From contig NW_004955472.1 of NCBI RefSeq assembly GCF_000276665.1, positions 5,107,935-5,171,934 on the forward strand: a stretch of 64,000 bases of DNA, in the 5' to 3' direction. The position numbers and the translations under genes are program-made. This DNA is from Chinchilla lanigera. Its lineage: Eukaryota > Chordata > Mammalia > Rodentia > Chinchillidae. Under the pieces are notes generated by a model, which searched no databases, had not been told where the DNA came from, and saw only the letters and a list, made by a program, of their open reading frames with translations. This document shows, piece by piece, positions 45,861-57,900 of the stretch (the stretch's first letter is position 1; the number at the start of each line of letters is the position of its first letter).

Positions 45861-46639
45861 GAATGAACAGGGAAGTAGATATGGTCTCAACATTAACACA
45901 AGAACAAGGAAATATATTTGCTTCGTTTCAGAAGGAAGCTGTAGTACTCTGAGGCATGTATAAGAAGAAATGCACTGTGATTTGATTGAAAAGAGGTTTT
46001 TATACATCTTTCATACTGCAATACTTGTGAAGTCTTGCCCACCCTGACTACCCTTAGAAGCAATGTTTGTTTCATAAAAGGACCAAAAACAACACTTTTA
46101 CTTGGTAATTAACTGTAGGATTCCATTACATGCTTCCATTTTTATGACTCCAAAGACTAATTAACAAAATACATATTTAAGCTGACACTTTTTAATAATT
46201 GACCTTCTTAATTTTGCAGGAAGAATAAAAAAGTTTGCATGGTATCCCTACAGATACAAAAACTTACAATCAATAGTTAAAATTTAGGCTTTAAAACATT
46301 GCTCTCTGTATAAAGATACACAAAGCTGTTTGTAACGTTTGCAATTCTGGTTGAATCAGCAGTGATACTCTCTGATTTTTTTACACACTATAGTTGATAC
46401 CATACAATATACAGCCTTTTCAAATTTATTCTGAAATGTGTTTAAGTATTTTCAATGTTTTTCTTGTCTTCATAGTTCACTTCTTTTCATCCTAAAATAC
46501 GTAGTCCATTCCATTCTACAGAATGGTAGTGGTTTGTCGCCTATTGAATAACACCTTGGTCACTTGTACTTTGGGGACAATTATCAATACAGATAATATA
46601 AGTGTCTGTGCACCTAATCAAGTGTGCTGGTGAAAAACA
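45861..46639. other. Unassigned AT-rich intergenic sequence
   Basis: No gene or repeat recognised. Confidence 0.4.
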
Positions 46640-46768
46640 GTAAACTGAGCACTCAGGAGGATGCGGCAGGAGGGCTGTGAGTTCAAGACCAGCACGAGCT
46701 ACATTGTGAGCTTAAGGCCAGCCTCCTCAGTATAGTGACATCCTATCTCAGAAACAGAACAAAAAATT
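46640..46768 (+). mobile_element. B1-type SINE, sense, 5'-truncated
   Basis: GAGCACTCAGGAGGATGCGG, TGAGTTCAAGACCAGCACGA, TATAGTGACATCCTATCTCA then GAAACAGAACAAAAAA. Diverged. Confidence 0.88.
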
Positions 46769-46901
46769 GTGTGCCAGGTATTTGCGTGTGGGTATAAAAT
46801 TTTAATTTTTTTGCATATATATCAAGGAGCTCAGTTACTCAGCTGTGTGTGTGATAAGACTACATTTACCCCAACATTTCTTTAAAGTGGCTGAGCCATT
46901 C
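46769..46901. other. Unassigned spacer
   Basis: Short spacer between two SINEs. Nothing recognised. Confidence 0.4.
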
Positions 46902-46920
46902 ACCTTCACAGTTTTATTTT

Positions 46921-46963
<43 letters not shown>

Positions 46964-47070
46964 TTTTTTGGTTTTTCTCCGGTACCGGGAACCGAACACA
47001 CGACCTTGCGCTTGCCAGGCAGGTGCTTTGCCGCTGAGCTAAATTCCCAGCCCCAACCTTCACAGTTTTA
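46902..47070 (-). mobile_element. ID-like SINE, antisense, 15-bp target-site duplication, with (TTTA)n grown from its tail
   Basis: Body about 46968-47055, sharing with the copy at 7.1 kb the text TTTTTCTCCGGTACCGGGAA and TTGCGCTTGCCAGGCAGG. TSDs ACCTTCACAGTTTTA lie at 46902-46916 and 47056-47070. The tail is a (TTTA)n array from 46917 to about 46967 lying wholly inside the TSDs, so the microsatellite arose from the SINE tail. Confidence 0.96.
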
Positions 47071-47540
47071 AAGCCAGTTAAAATGTAATCTTCAGATAAG
47101 ATATAATCCTGGAAAAGTTTTTATATCTGCACAGTTAATTGTGTTAGAACCGTAATTTTTCCTAGTCTGTTTTTTTCTGTATAATTTTTTATCAGCTGGT
47201 ATTATAAATAGAAATATACATTCAAAATATATGGAAAATTGAGTGATTACCTGAAGTTTGTATATATCAATCCATCCCTTTCCCTTATTTTGCCATAAAT
47301 TTCATATTTGACAGTGAAAGGACACTGAAGTATTTGTAGCTTTTTGAATTCTAGGAAATCAAGTGCTGGAGCATTTGCTGCAGGGGTGTTAGGCTCATCT
47401 AAACCTATGCAACATTCAGTTTCTTATCGTATCTGTGCTTCACTCCATCTTCGGCCTTCATGGCTTCTAAACATCTCATGCAAACTTCTGTCCTCTCCTC
47501 TACATCTATTGTTTCATATTAATTTATATCACATTTTAGT
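47071..47540. other. Unassigned sequence
   Basis: No gene or repeat recognised. Confidence 0.4.
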
Positions 47541-47780
47541 TATGTATTGAGATATCTTTTCCATCTAGGTAGCTAAATCATCTGACAGCGTTTGTGAAGA
47601 GCGCTGTCTTTCTCTACACCTTTGAACAGCATCAGCAGCGTCATCAAGAAAATTAAAGGTCAAGGTGTTGGCGTGTTTGCACACTCCTCATGGATTTCCT
47701 ATTTTCACGCCGTTCCTACAGTGCCTTTGCTGCTGAAGTTGCCGTCCCTTATCCCAAAAGGCTATTGAAGGTTCATATTT
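47541..47780 (-). mobile_element. Possible old L1 ORF2 fragment, antisense
   Basis: CAGCGTTTGTGAAGAGCGCT ... TCTCTACACCTTTGAACAGC ... AGGTCAAGGTGTTGG keeps the order of the antisense ORF2 block that precedes the RT-distal region in old L1 families. Heavily diverged with extra CpGs. Confidence 0.35.
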
Positions 47781-48744
47781 GATCCTTTCTCTGCCCTACG
47801 TACAAACCAGAAAGTACATGTCGGCAGAAATTCAAGGCAGTGACGGTGTTTGCAATATTTGTTTCCTTTATTTTAAGAATCATGGCCAGATTCTCTCAGA
47901 TATTAGATATGTAAAAATGTTTGTTTCATGGATTTTTCCAGTGTTTATATATTATGTATCACAGGAGGTGGAGGTCAGTGTCAGACGCCTCAGTATGGCC
48001 TGAGTTAGATATCCTACTGCACTTGTGTTTCCCTCATAATATACAGCTTTTTAAACCATTCACTTAATCCCAGTTAGCTTCATTTCATGAAAATTATTAT
48101 TAGTCACATTTTATTTCATCAAGTCTAGGATTTCTGGAAAGTACATGCTTCACTGATGTGCTTCATATCAATTTTTTAAAAGGATGCGTGTATTGTAGCT
48201 ACTGTACAATATCATACTTTAATATATTGTCATCTTAGTATGGCTCTGCATTGTCTTCAATTAATTACCAAATATAAGGTTGCACGGAAGCCAACAGGAG
48301 TGGTGACTCAGACTACAAGATTTTTGCATCTGGTTATTCTATGTGCCCATCTAGTGTGACTTCTAAGAGTTCTCAATAATTTCTAACAGAGAAATTCTCT
48401 TACATATTGTTGTCTCTTTCTCATTGTACGCAATCACTCACTGCATATGCATTGTAGGTCACTGAAAGAAATCAGATAATAGTTTAAAACTAAGTAATCG
48501 TACACAGTGTCTAACGCATAACAGTTGGTTTTCTCTGGTCTGTACTTCAATGCTCTTCTCTTTGTTTTTTCTATCTTTACCTAGTTGTAATTCATATTCT
48601 ATTTCTGCTTTTGAATGTATTCCATTTCTAGGCATTACCAGTCCGAACTCATAATCAATATTATAGAGGGCAGAAAGTATGCAATGAATTATATTATATT
48701 ATATTATAGCCAGGGTATATAATGGCTCTGGTTACCAGGTACCA
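47781..48744. other. Unassigned AT-rich intergenic sequence
   Basis: No gene recognised. A short ATTAT run lies at about 48687-48708. Confidence 0.4.
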
Positions 48745-49310
48745 TAGAGAGGAAAAGAAATTTTTTGTAGTAATTCCTTTTGCTCACACAGACTCTGTGT
48801 GCCTGAGATAGGGAAATATATTAGACTCTCCAGGGCAATGTAAATAAGATACACAGAGATGAAGAGAGATTATGAAAACTGACTCATGCAGTTATGGCCA
48901 GAAAGGCAAGAAGTCCCATAACATATCAAGCAAGTGGCCCTCGGGAGCTATTGTTATAAATCTGTCTTAGTTCAAAGTCCTGAGGACTGGAGATGCTGTC
49001 GGTGTAAGTCTTGAATCTGTGCTCTCCAGAGGTGATCTCTGGTGAATCTCTGGTGTCAGAACTGGAGAGTGTGAATGCTCCAGCTCAAAAAGAGAATGAA
49101 TTTTTTGTTCTACTTGGGCCATCAATTGATTAGATGATGGGTGAGGGTGAATCTTTGCTCAATCTATTAAATCAAGTGCTTTGCTAATCTCTTCCTGAAA
49201 TTCCCTCACACAACCACTCAAAAACAGTACTTATGAGTAACTGTGTATCTTCTAAAACAATCAACACAATCAAATCACTCATCACATATAGTGTCATCTT
49301 TATGATACTC
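48745..49310 (-). mobile_element. Ancient mammalian LTR-type repeat
   Basis: ATATATTAGACTCTCCAGGG ... AATAAGATACACAGAG ... GAGATTATGAAAACTGACTC ... GAAGTCCCATAA ... TTTTTTGTTCTACTTGGGCC ... TCAATTGATTAGATGATGG ... TCTTCCTGAAATTCCCTCAC has the wording and order of a common old mammalian LTR element (MaLR/ERV-L class). I cannot name the subfamily, and the strand is uncertain. Confidence 0.6.
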
Positions 49311-50190
49311 TCTACCTGAGCTTAAGTTCTGCTTCAATACTTTTGTCCTGTGCCGTGAAACCATTTCTGCACATGAAGAATTTATGAGCCAGTGTTTTAT
49401 AATTTTATGAATAATTTAAGAGAAAATTATATATTGATAAGTTAGGCTGTGCTGACAATCACCTTTACTTAAATATATTAATTTTTTTTTAATTTCAAGA
49501 TTTAGGTATAGAACAATCACCCCATACAGAATTCCTTGAAACAGTTTAAAAGTACAGGTATTTACATTTATACATGATACAAATATTATATGCACATATA
49601 AATATACCTATATACACTAACATTCATACATCTATACTTTATAATGCTACTTTGGGTCCTAATATTTATAAATACTCTAGTATGATGGAATTTTTTCTTT
49701 GAAATGTGAGTATATGTAGCATCTTTTTCATAATTGTTAAGGTTAATTTTGCATAAATGAAATGACATTGAGGTAGAAGAGGAAAAGATAGGTAAAAAGA
49801 AAACCAGGGAAAGATAACTAAAAATTGTGCTTTGAAGAAGACCACAACTTATACAAACCAGCTAAATCTATCCAGTGTGATCCATGTCAGCATTCTTTTG
49901 GTTAAACTTAGGTTCCTTTGCTGTCAGATCCACACTAAAAATTTTTCAGAAGTACCAGAAGTTCATAAATTGCTGTAATTGAGGAAGTAAGAAGCAGGAT
50001 CCTGATCCTAAGACAAAGGACCAGGTTGAGCAGGCCCAAACCATGTGCAAAGTACCTATTTTTTTAAAAAATGCTCCTAACTAAAAAATGGACTAATCTC
50101 AGGCTTCCCACCTCTTGAAAAATATAAATGTTCCCATTCCAGACTGTAATATATCTCATTTCTTTAAGCAGCTTCCCTACTTCACTTTTC
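49311..50190. other. Unassigned AT-rich intergenic sequence
   Basis: No gene or repeat recognised. Confidence 0.4.
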
Positions 50191-50270
50191 AGTCTCTCTC
50201 TCTCTCTGTCTCTCTCTCTCTCTTTCTCTCTCTCTCCCTCTCTCTCTGTCTTCCTTCTATCCTTCCTTCT
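50191..50270. repeat. (TC)n polypyrimidine microsatellite
   Basis: Interrupted CT dinucleotides ending in CTTCCTTCTATCCTTCCTTC. The Ser/Leu and Arg/Glu repeat frames across it are artefacts. Confidence 0.96.
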
Positions 50271-50499
50271 TATGCTATATTGGCCATTGTTATGACAAAT
50301 TCTGATTAACAAATCAAATTTTTTTCAGGTCAGTGGCTGTGTTTGAGTCTTAGAAACGGTTTCTTTTACCTCTAGTGGTGATCACCTTACAGATTCAGAG
50401 CTAATAGGAACATTCAGTAGTGTAGATTCTCTTACATAGTTAGTTCTTATATAGAAATGAGAAAATAGCTTACCACTTTTATGTGAGCATTATTTTCAT
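50271..50499. other. Unassigned sequence
   Basis: Nothing recognised. Confidence 0.4.
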
Positions 50500-51960
50500 C
50501 ATGGTAAAATACAAGTAACACAATATTTACCATTTTACCTTTCTAACATACACAGTTCAGTAGAAGGAAGTGCATTTCCAGTATTGAGTCTATCACCACT
50601 ATCTCGTTCCAGAATTTTTCTTTTTTTTTTTTCAGAATTCTTCATCAATATAAAGAACTCATTAAACAGTCACTCTGCATTCTGAGCCTCCCTGCAGCCT
50701 CTGGAACATATTCATCTGCTTTCTTTGTCTATAGATTTGCTTGCCTTGTCAATTTTCTATAACTGATGGCCTTTTATCTGGCATCTTTCACTTATTAGCA
50801 TAATTTCCAGATTCACCTTTACTTTGACCTGGATCTATATTTTATTCCTTTGCATGGCTAAGAGTATTATACTGTAGGGCTATTCCATATGTCGTCTATC
50901 CATCCACTTGAAGATAGGTATTTAAATTGTTTTACCTTTTTATTGTGAATAGTGCTGCTATGAACTTCCATGCAGAAGTATCTGTTAAATACTTGTCTTC
51001 AATGCTTTGGATTATATACCTAGAAGGAGAATTGCTGTGTTTTATAATAATTCAATGTTTATCATGCAGATAAGCTGCCAAATCATTTTTCAATATGATT
51101 ATGGTTTTTTTCAGTTTCTGAAGTTTCCAGATTTTCTAGATTTTCAAGGGTGTTTTTGTATCTTTAAAACTAAGCCATCATAGTGTGTGTGAAGAAGAAT
51201 CTCATTGTGAGTTTTGACTTGCATTTGCCTAATGACTAACGTCTTTCATCACCTTTACATGTACTCACTGGCCAACTCCATGTATTTGTAAAAATATTTC
51301 TTCAGGTCCTTTGGTCATTTTTATAAGGTTTTCTTTTCACTGAAAAGTTGAAAACATAATTTTTATATCTCAAATGTTAAATTATGATGAAATATATGGT
51401 TCACAAATATTTTCTTCTGTTTCTTTGCTGTACCATTTTTTTAATTTGATGAAGTCTAATATATTATCTTCTTTATACCTTTTTTTGCAACGTACATAAG
51501 AAACTATTGCCAGATTCAAGGCCATGAAGATTTATTCTTATATTTTTCTCTAAAATTCTTTTATAGTTTTAATCCTTGCATGTAGGTCTTTCATTCATTT
51601 CTATGTAATTTTTGTTTATGTTATAAAAGCCAATGTGTGTGCATATTTAGTTGATTCACCATTGTTTGTTGAAAAGCTACCCTTTCAGTGAATTGTCATA
51701 AAATAATAGACAATACATGTAATTCTTTATTTATGAACTTCAGTTCAATTCTATTGGTCTAAATATTTATCATATACCAGTAGAACACTACTTTGATGAC
51801 CATAGATTTGTAGCATCTTTTGAGATTGAGAAGTTTGATTTATTTTAGGATTGGTTATTCTTTCTTCTTCAGAAAACTTCTACTGAGATTAGACAGGATA
51901 TTCTTTGAATTTATTGAACTATACTCAATTAGTAATAAATAATGAATAATTTTATGTTGT
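50500..51960 (-). mobile_element. Old L1 (L1M-type), antisense: 3'UTR and ORF2 end
   Basis: ATTTACCATTTTACCTTTCT, TATCACCACTATCTCGTTCC, TTTGTCTATAGATTTGCTTG, TGTGAATAGTGCTGCTATGA, TATATACCTAGAAGGAGAAT, TTTTGACTTGCATTTGCCTA and CTTTGGTCATTTTTATAAGG appear in the order of the antisense 3'UTR and ORF2 C-terminus of old L1 families. Much older than the rodent L1 copies elsewhere in the window. Confidence 0.82.
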
Positions 51961-52251
51961 TTTGAATCTTATATAATTCCCCTCAGCAAGTGTTTAAAAT
52001 TTTCAGTGTACATGTCTTACATCTTTTTGGTTAAACCTATTACTAATAGCATCCATATTTTTGCATGCTGTTTTGCTATCAGACACCATTTCATGGTGGC
52101 CTAGACATGTTATCTCCTTCAAGTGTACCTCAGCCTTCTCTCACTGATCATATCAAGAACCAGACATGTACATATAGCCATCCCTGCTCGTGTGGGTAGT
52201 TTTCTATACTTACTACTATATGTAGATATTTCTCAAAGTCTTATTTGCAAA
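51961..52251. other. Unassigned sequence
   Basis: Nothing recognised. Confidence 0.4.
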
Positions 52252-52326
52252 TGATTCTGGGAATTGAACTCAGGACCTTGCATTTTTCAGGCAGGCTCTG
52301 TGCCACAGAGCTATATCTCCAGCCCA
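52252..52326 (-). mobile_element. ID-like SINE, antisense
   Basis: TCTGGGAATTGAACTCAGGA (reverse B box), CAGGCAGGCTCTGTGCCACA, GAGCTATATCTCCAGCCC (reverse A box and head). Diverged, with no TSD found. Confidence 0.9.
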
Positions 52327-52420
52327 TTTCCCAGTTCTTTAGACTTGGCTTTTAAATGTGTCTGTTTTTTGCCCCACGAGGGAGAAGCTTCTTTACTTGG
52401 TTTCCAATGTGTTCATATTC

Positions 52421-52421
<1 letters not shown>

Positions 52422-52455
<34 letters not shown>
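52422..52455. repeat. (TG)n microsatellite
   Basis: About 17 TG units, directly followed by a SINE fragment. Confidence 0.97.
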
Positions 52456-52456
<1 letters not shown>

Positions 52457-52530
52457 GGTATTTAGAATGTTGGGGATTGAACCCACATTCTAACTCATTC
52501 TAAGCAAGCATTCTGTCCTTGAATCAATGT
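52457..52530 (-). mobile_element. Diverged ID-like SINE fragment, antisense
   Basis: TTGGGGATTGAACCCACATT and TAAGCAAGCATTCTGTCC are the reverse B-box end and middle of an ID-type SINE. The head is lost. Confidence 0.65.
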
Positions 52531-52708
52531 TTTTGATCAGTGCTCTCTGTATAGCCTTTCCAACAAAGAGAATTTTGTGAGATAGACAGAATAGAAGTAG
52601 AGCCTGAATCAAACTTTCAGAGAACCCAAAGAAAGATCAAACAAACACCATGCTTTGCCAGGTATCCGCACTAGAAATGCTGACACTCAACACTACTGAA
52701 ATAGCCAG
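52531..52708. other. Unassigned sequence
   Basis: Nothing recognised. Confidence 0.4.
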
Positions 52709-52870
52709 CTATCCAGGCACACCGGTAATCCCAGCATGCAGAAGGCTGAGGCAGGAGCATCATCAGATGTTTGAGGCCAGCCTGGGCTACATAATAAGAC
52801 CAAGTCCAGCCTGAACTACATAGTGAGATCTTGTCTCAAAAAGCAAAACAAAACTAAACTAAAACTAAAA
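52709..52870 (+). mobile_element. B1-type SINE, sense
   Basis: CAGGCACACCGGTAATCCCA, AAGGCTGAGGCAGGAGCATC, TTGAGGCCAGCCTGGGCTAC, then a partly duplicated CCAGCCTGAACTACATAGTG and TTGTCTCAAAAAGC. The repeated CCAGCCTG...CTACATA block is an internal duplication of about 33 bp. Confidence 0.94.
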
Positions 52871-53955
52871 AGGTACATAGTAGACAGGTAGTTATAGCAG
52901 TCTCTCTAGAATGTTTATAAAGCATTATCTTTTACTGTTTCTTGGGTGATTATTGTGTTTATGCATGGTCTTCTGCTCAGTAGTGGAATTGAGTTTGTCA
53001 GTGGCATTTTACCCATGTCAAAGAGTCTGAGCATACTCTGGAAAATTATAGCAGTAAACACTCAGTTACTTAGGAGATTTGAGTTAGAAACTCACATTTT
53101 GTTTATTGATATATTTACTTTTTGATGAGAAACAAATGCCCAAGTTTTGTACAATTAATAAACATTACTTTTCTCTGAAGAATTTTACCACAAAGTAAGA
53201 AGCAAATGTAGCCAACTGGCCATTATGCTTTGCTGTGCACGTGTCTCATATTCCAGTCAAACACTCCACCCCTGAGCTAAGCATTTCATACTTCCAATGA
53301 AGAGCTCTGTATCAGGAAAGTAAAGGCCCACTGGCTAAACTTATATTTTTGCTTACATATAAGTCAAAATCCAAATCTCAATATATTATTCCTTATGTGG
53401 ACACACAGGAAAAACATCCCTACAAACTCATCTCTATGTTCAGGTGAGCAGATGGAGATAAAAACATTAGTGCTCCCTACAATTACAGCACCCTGAAAAT
53501 AAGTGTGGAGAAGTCTATAAAAGCCTCAGGTAACTTGACATGCTAGCATGATTAAAGCCTATATTATATTTTCGTCTGAACTGTTTGTCAAGGCCATAGG
53601 AACAATTTCTGGAAATTGACTGAACTAGAAAATTAAAAGTTTCTCTCACATTTTGTAGCATCACTTGATTCACTACTTTACTTAAAGCAGCACTTCAGTG
53701 TACATACAGAACAAAGATGTATTTGATAAAATATTGTGAAAAATTTTCTTTCAAAACACTGAAACACAATGTCATTGAAGATTGATATAAAACTCCTGTG
53801 TTTCTACAAGGATGGTGCACTTGGCACTCATGGAGTTCCATCATTTTATAGTTTCCTTTTACTTTGAGTTGGACGATTCAGGATTATTTACTGAAACACG
53901 ATGGCAATTAGAAACAAAGAACCAGAGCACACGTGAGCCAAGCCCTCGGTACCCG
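52871..53955. other. Unassigned sequence with an ID-like trace at 53.23-53.29 kb
   Basis: AAACACTCCACCCCTGAGCT at 53261-53280 resembles the reverse A-box end of an ID SINE. Otherwise nothing recognised. Confidence 0.4.
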
Positions 53956-54160
53956 TGTAACGATGGCATTATTACCAGTAGGAGCTGAAGACGGTGACTC
54001 GAGTCTGTAAGGATATTTCCTTTTGGAATGATGAAAGTATCTTAGGACTCGACAGAGAATTTGCTGGCACATCATGATAGTTCTAAGTGTTATTGTATTG
54101 TTCACTTAAACTGATCAACCTTATGTACTGTAACTGCTGCCTTAATGAAATAAGAAAAAC
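53956..54160 (+). mobile_element. Old L1 3'UTR end, sense
   Basis: TTCCTTTTGGAATGATGAAA, then a GTATTGTTCACTTAAA block and AATGAAATAAGAAAAACTG follow the last part of an old L1 3'UTR ('ggggtgatgaaaat', 'aattgtacacttt'). Confidence 0.55.
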
Positions 54161-54904
54161 TGTTTAAAATGGATTACACCAGAGGCTGTTTCTAATTTAG
54201 AAAAATAAAGTTACTCTTAATGTCTCATAAATCTACCATATATGTCCACCTCTAAATCCCTGTAGACTATTAACCTTGTGGTAGGGTCCTATTTTTCCCA
54301 TTAATTCTTCTCACACAATAAGTTATCTGTCTAGATGGCTCTAATAACAAAAGAAAGAGCGTGTTTCAATTTAATACCCTCTTAATCTCCATAAATTTCC
54401 CTCAATCTTGGATAATTTGATGGTTAAGGAGGGAAGCTGAGGGAGGCAGGAGGACCACTTTATCTTGTGTTACTGTCCTCAGTTATCCGACCTTTCCACC
54501 TCTGTCTACTCCTGCCCCACCTGGGTGCCAGCGCTACAATGATGCGATGAGTTACTACATGATGCAGAAATTCGCTAAAACAAAAGGATGGCCATTTAGA
54601 AAGGAAGACATTTGTAAGACAACATGCACCATAACAACCTAGAGGAAAGAAAAAGCATTCTATCTTTTCCATCTCAGCTTTTGAGTACGTCTGTGTGGAA
54701 TTCATCTAATTGAGCCTCTTCAGAATGCTGAGAGTTTTCAAGGGTTGGAACAAAATCCAGAAAACGATTTTGTTTTAGAACAGACAAATGGATATGCAAG
54801 AAAACTAAATAATGAAAGAATTAATGAAAACAGTAAGATTTTATAGAATATTAGAGACAATAGGACTTGAAAGACAATCTACTGAAACCTAAACAAAGTT
54901 TATT
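54161..54904. other. Unassigned sequence
   Basis: No gene recognised. The minus frame 54460-54705 is featureless. Confidence 0.4.
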
Positions 54905-57900
54905 AATTTATTTTTTATTAGTACATGTTTGCAATATTAGTGTTTCTGTTCCTTTTAAGGCATAGGTACATGTACTTAGCAAATCTAAATCATTTCCATC
55001 CCCCTCTCACTCCCCCTTTTCCTCCCTGCCTTCATCTCTAGATCCCCTTCATATTTCCCCTTACAAAGCAATAAAAACTGTACAGGATTTCAAAACAAGA
55101 TGATAAAAATTAACCATTTTTTTTATTGCTATCTTCAATGAAGTTGCTCAGATTATCAGATGTAAGAATGCAAGACTGATCAAACAATTGAAGACAATAA
55201 CAAGTATTAAAAAGCATTACAAATGATACAGAGTTTCATTAAACAAATTAAATCTTGGAAACAAACCAATGTCCATCAACCGAGGAATTTCATTCTTTCT
55301 TGTAAAAGATAAAATATCCCAGTTGTTGCAATTTTTATTTCTCTAATGGTCAATGATGGTGAACATTTTTTTCATGTATTTATAGGCTGCTTGTATTTCT
55401 TCTTCTGAGACGTGTCTATTCATCTTAATTACCATTATTTGGGTGAGTTTTGGGGAAGTCCAATTTTTTATTTGTTTATGTAGTCTAGATATTAATCCCC
55501 TGTCCGAGATGTTGCTAGAACATTTTTTCATTTCCTAGGTTATTTCTTTACTTTATTCCTTGTCTTCTTTGTTGTGCGGAAGCTTTTTACATTGATATGA
55601 TCCCATTTATTTGTTCTTCCTGTTATTTTTTGTGCAACCGGACTTCTGTGCAGAAAGTGCTCACCTCTGATTTCAAGAGTTTACATGTGTGTTCCTATAG
55701 TAGGTTAAGTGTTTCTATTTTAATATTTAGATCTTGATCCATTTTAGCTTCAGTACTTGATGAGAAATGTAGACCTAGCTTCAGTATTCTGCGTGGGGAT
55801 AACCAGTTTTCTCAGCACCGTTTGCTAAAGAGCTGTCTTTTCTCCAGTGAAAGCAGATGCTTTTTCTCTTTTGTTGAAGATCAGGTGGTTGAATGTGTGT
55901 GGCACTGTTTCCACATCCTCAATTATGTTCCACTGAGTCACATGTCTGTTTTTGTACCAATGCTGTACTTATCACTGTAGCTTTGTACTATAAATTCAAA
56001 TTTGGGATTTAAATGTGTTTTGCTTTGCTCTCATTGCCCTAGCATTGCTTTTGCAATGCTAGCTCGCGTGTGCTTTCTAATTTATTTCACAATTGTTTTC
56101 TAGAGTTCTGCAAGAAATCCTAACAATATTTTGATTGCAGTTGCTTTCGATATGTATATCAAATTTGGAAGTATGGCAATTTTGACTATATTGGTTCAGC
56201 CTGAAAAGGAACAGGGGATATTATTCCACTTTCTGATGTCCTTTTTGTTCTCATTTTACAAAGTAGTAGAGTTTATATTGTAAAGACCTTCCACTTCCTT
56301 GGTTATGTATCTATTTTCTTCAGACATTTTATTCTAAACTGTGGTGAGTTTTCTCCAAAGATTTTTCTGCCTGTATTGATATGATCAAATGTTTTTGTCC
56401 TTGCTTCAGTTTATATAGTGTATTCCAGTATTATTTTGTGTACTTTGAAACATTCTTCCACCCTTGGGATGAATTTGCTTGGTCATGCTGTATGATAATT
56501 GTGATGATTTGTTGCATTCTATTTGTCAATATCTTTTCTAGAATTTGTTTTAACCTGTGTTCATTAAAGAGGGTGATACGTAGTTTTGCATTTTAGTTGG
56601 ATCTTTGTCTGGTTTTGTGATCACAGTACTGCTGGTTTCCAGGAAGCAATTTGGAATCATTTCTTCCCTTTTAATTTCATTAAAGAGCTTCAGGAGTATA
56701 AGTATTATAACCTTAGAAGTTTTACGGAATTCCTCACACCCTGGGCTTTTCTTAATAGGTAGGGTTTTTTTAATCATTGTCTTAATTTCATTGCTTATTA
56801 TTTAAGTGTTCACAATTCTTATAACTTCTTGTTTCAGTTTTGATAATTTGTGTGTGTGTAGGCATCTGTCCATTTCTTCAAGTTTCTCTAAATTTTTGGA
56901 GTACAATGTTTTGTGATAGTTACTAATAATCTCTAGGGTTTTAGTGAGTGTCTGTTGTGATTTTTTTCTTCTTAATTCCTAATTGGATTAGCATTGGTCT
57001 TTTATCTTGTTCATAAGGTAAATTTGGCTAAGGGTTTATCTGTTTTCTTTATTCTTTAAAAAAAAAAAACCTTCAAATTTTGATTCTTTTTTCCTTTGTC
57101 TTAATTTTGTTAATTTCTTCCGTGATATGTGTGATCTGATAAAATTAGGTTTGCTTTGGAGTGCTAGTGTTTTCCAGTATGTTAAGAGTCATCATTAGGT
57201 TATTTATTTGAGCTCACTTTGTTTTCTCTAATGTGAGCACTGACTGCAATAAACTCTCCTCTCAGGGCTGTTTTCATCATGTCCCATAAGGTTTGCTGTG
57301 CTATACCAGCATTTTCATTTGATTTTAGAAATTGCTTAATTTCAGCCTTCATTTATTACAAATTTCTTCTGTGACATATTGCTTGTTTCAGGTGCTTAAC
57401 AAATGTCCAGGTCTTTATATATTTTCTACGGTTTCTTTTGTGACTGATTTATAGTTTCAATGCACAATGATCTGATAGTATAGCTGGGGTGGTTTTGATT
57501 CTATTGTATGTATTTAAGAATGCTTTGTGGATTACTAATGTGGTCCATTAGGAGAAAGTTCCATGTACTGCTGAGAAAAATATATTCTGCTGCAGTAGGG
57601 AAAAACACAGCATAGATATCTATTAAGTCAATTTGTTCAGGGGTGTGTCTCAGATCTAATACTTCTTTGTTGATTTTTGATTTAGTTGATATGTTTGAAA
57701 GCAGAGTATTCAGACAACCTACATTATTGTGTTTAATCTTTTGTAACCAGCAGGAGGTGTTTTGTGAAGTTAGGTGCTCCAATATTTGGTGCACATATTA
57801 CAATTTTTATCTCATCCTATTCGCTTGCTCTCTTAACTAATTGGTAGTGAAATTCTTTGCCTCTTCTGGTCAACTTCAGCTTGAAGTTTAATTTTTCTTG

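Noticed and set aside
50064..50312. Arg/Glu-rich repeat protein on the minus strand
   Set aside because: It is the translation of the (TC)n microsatellite complement.
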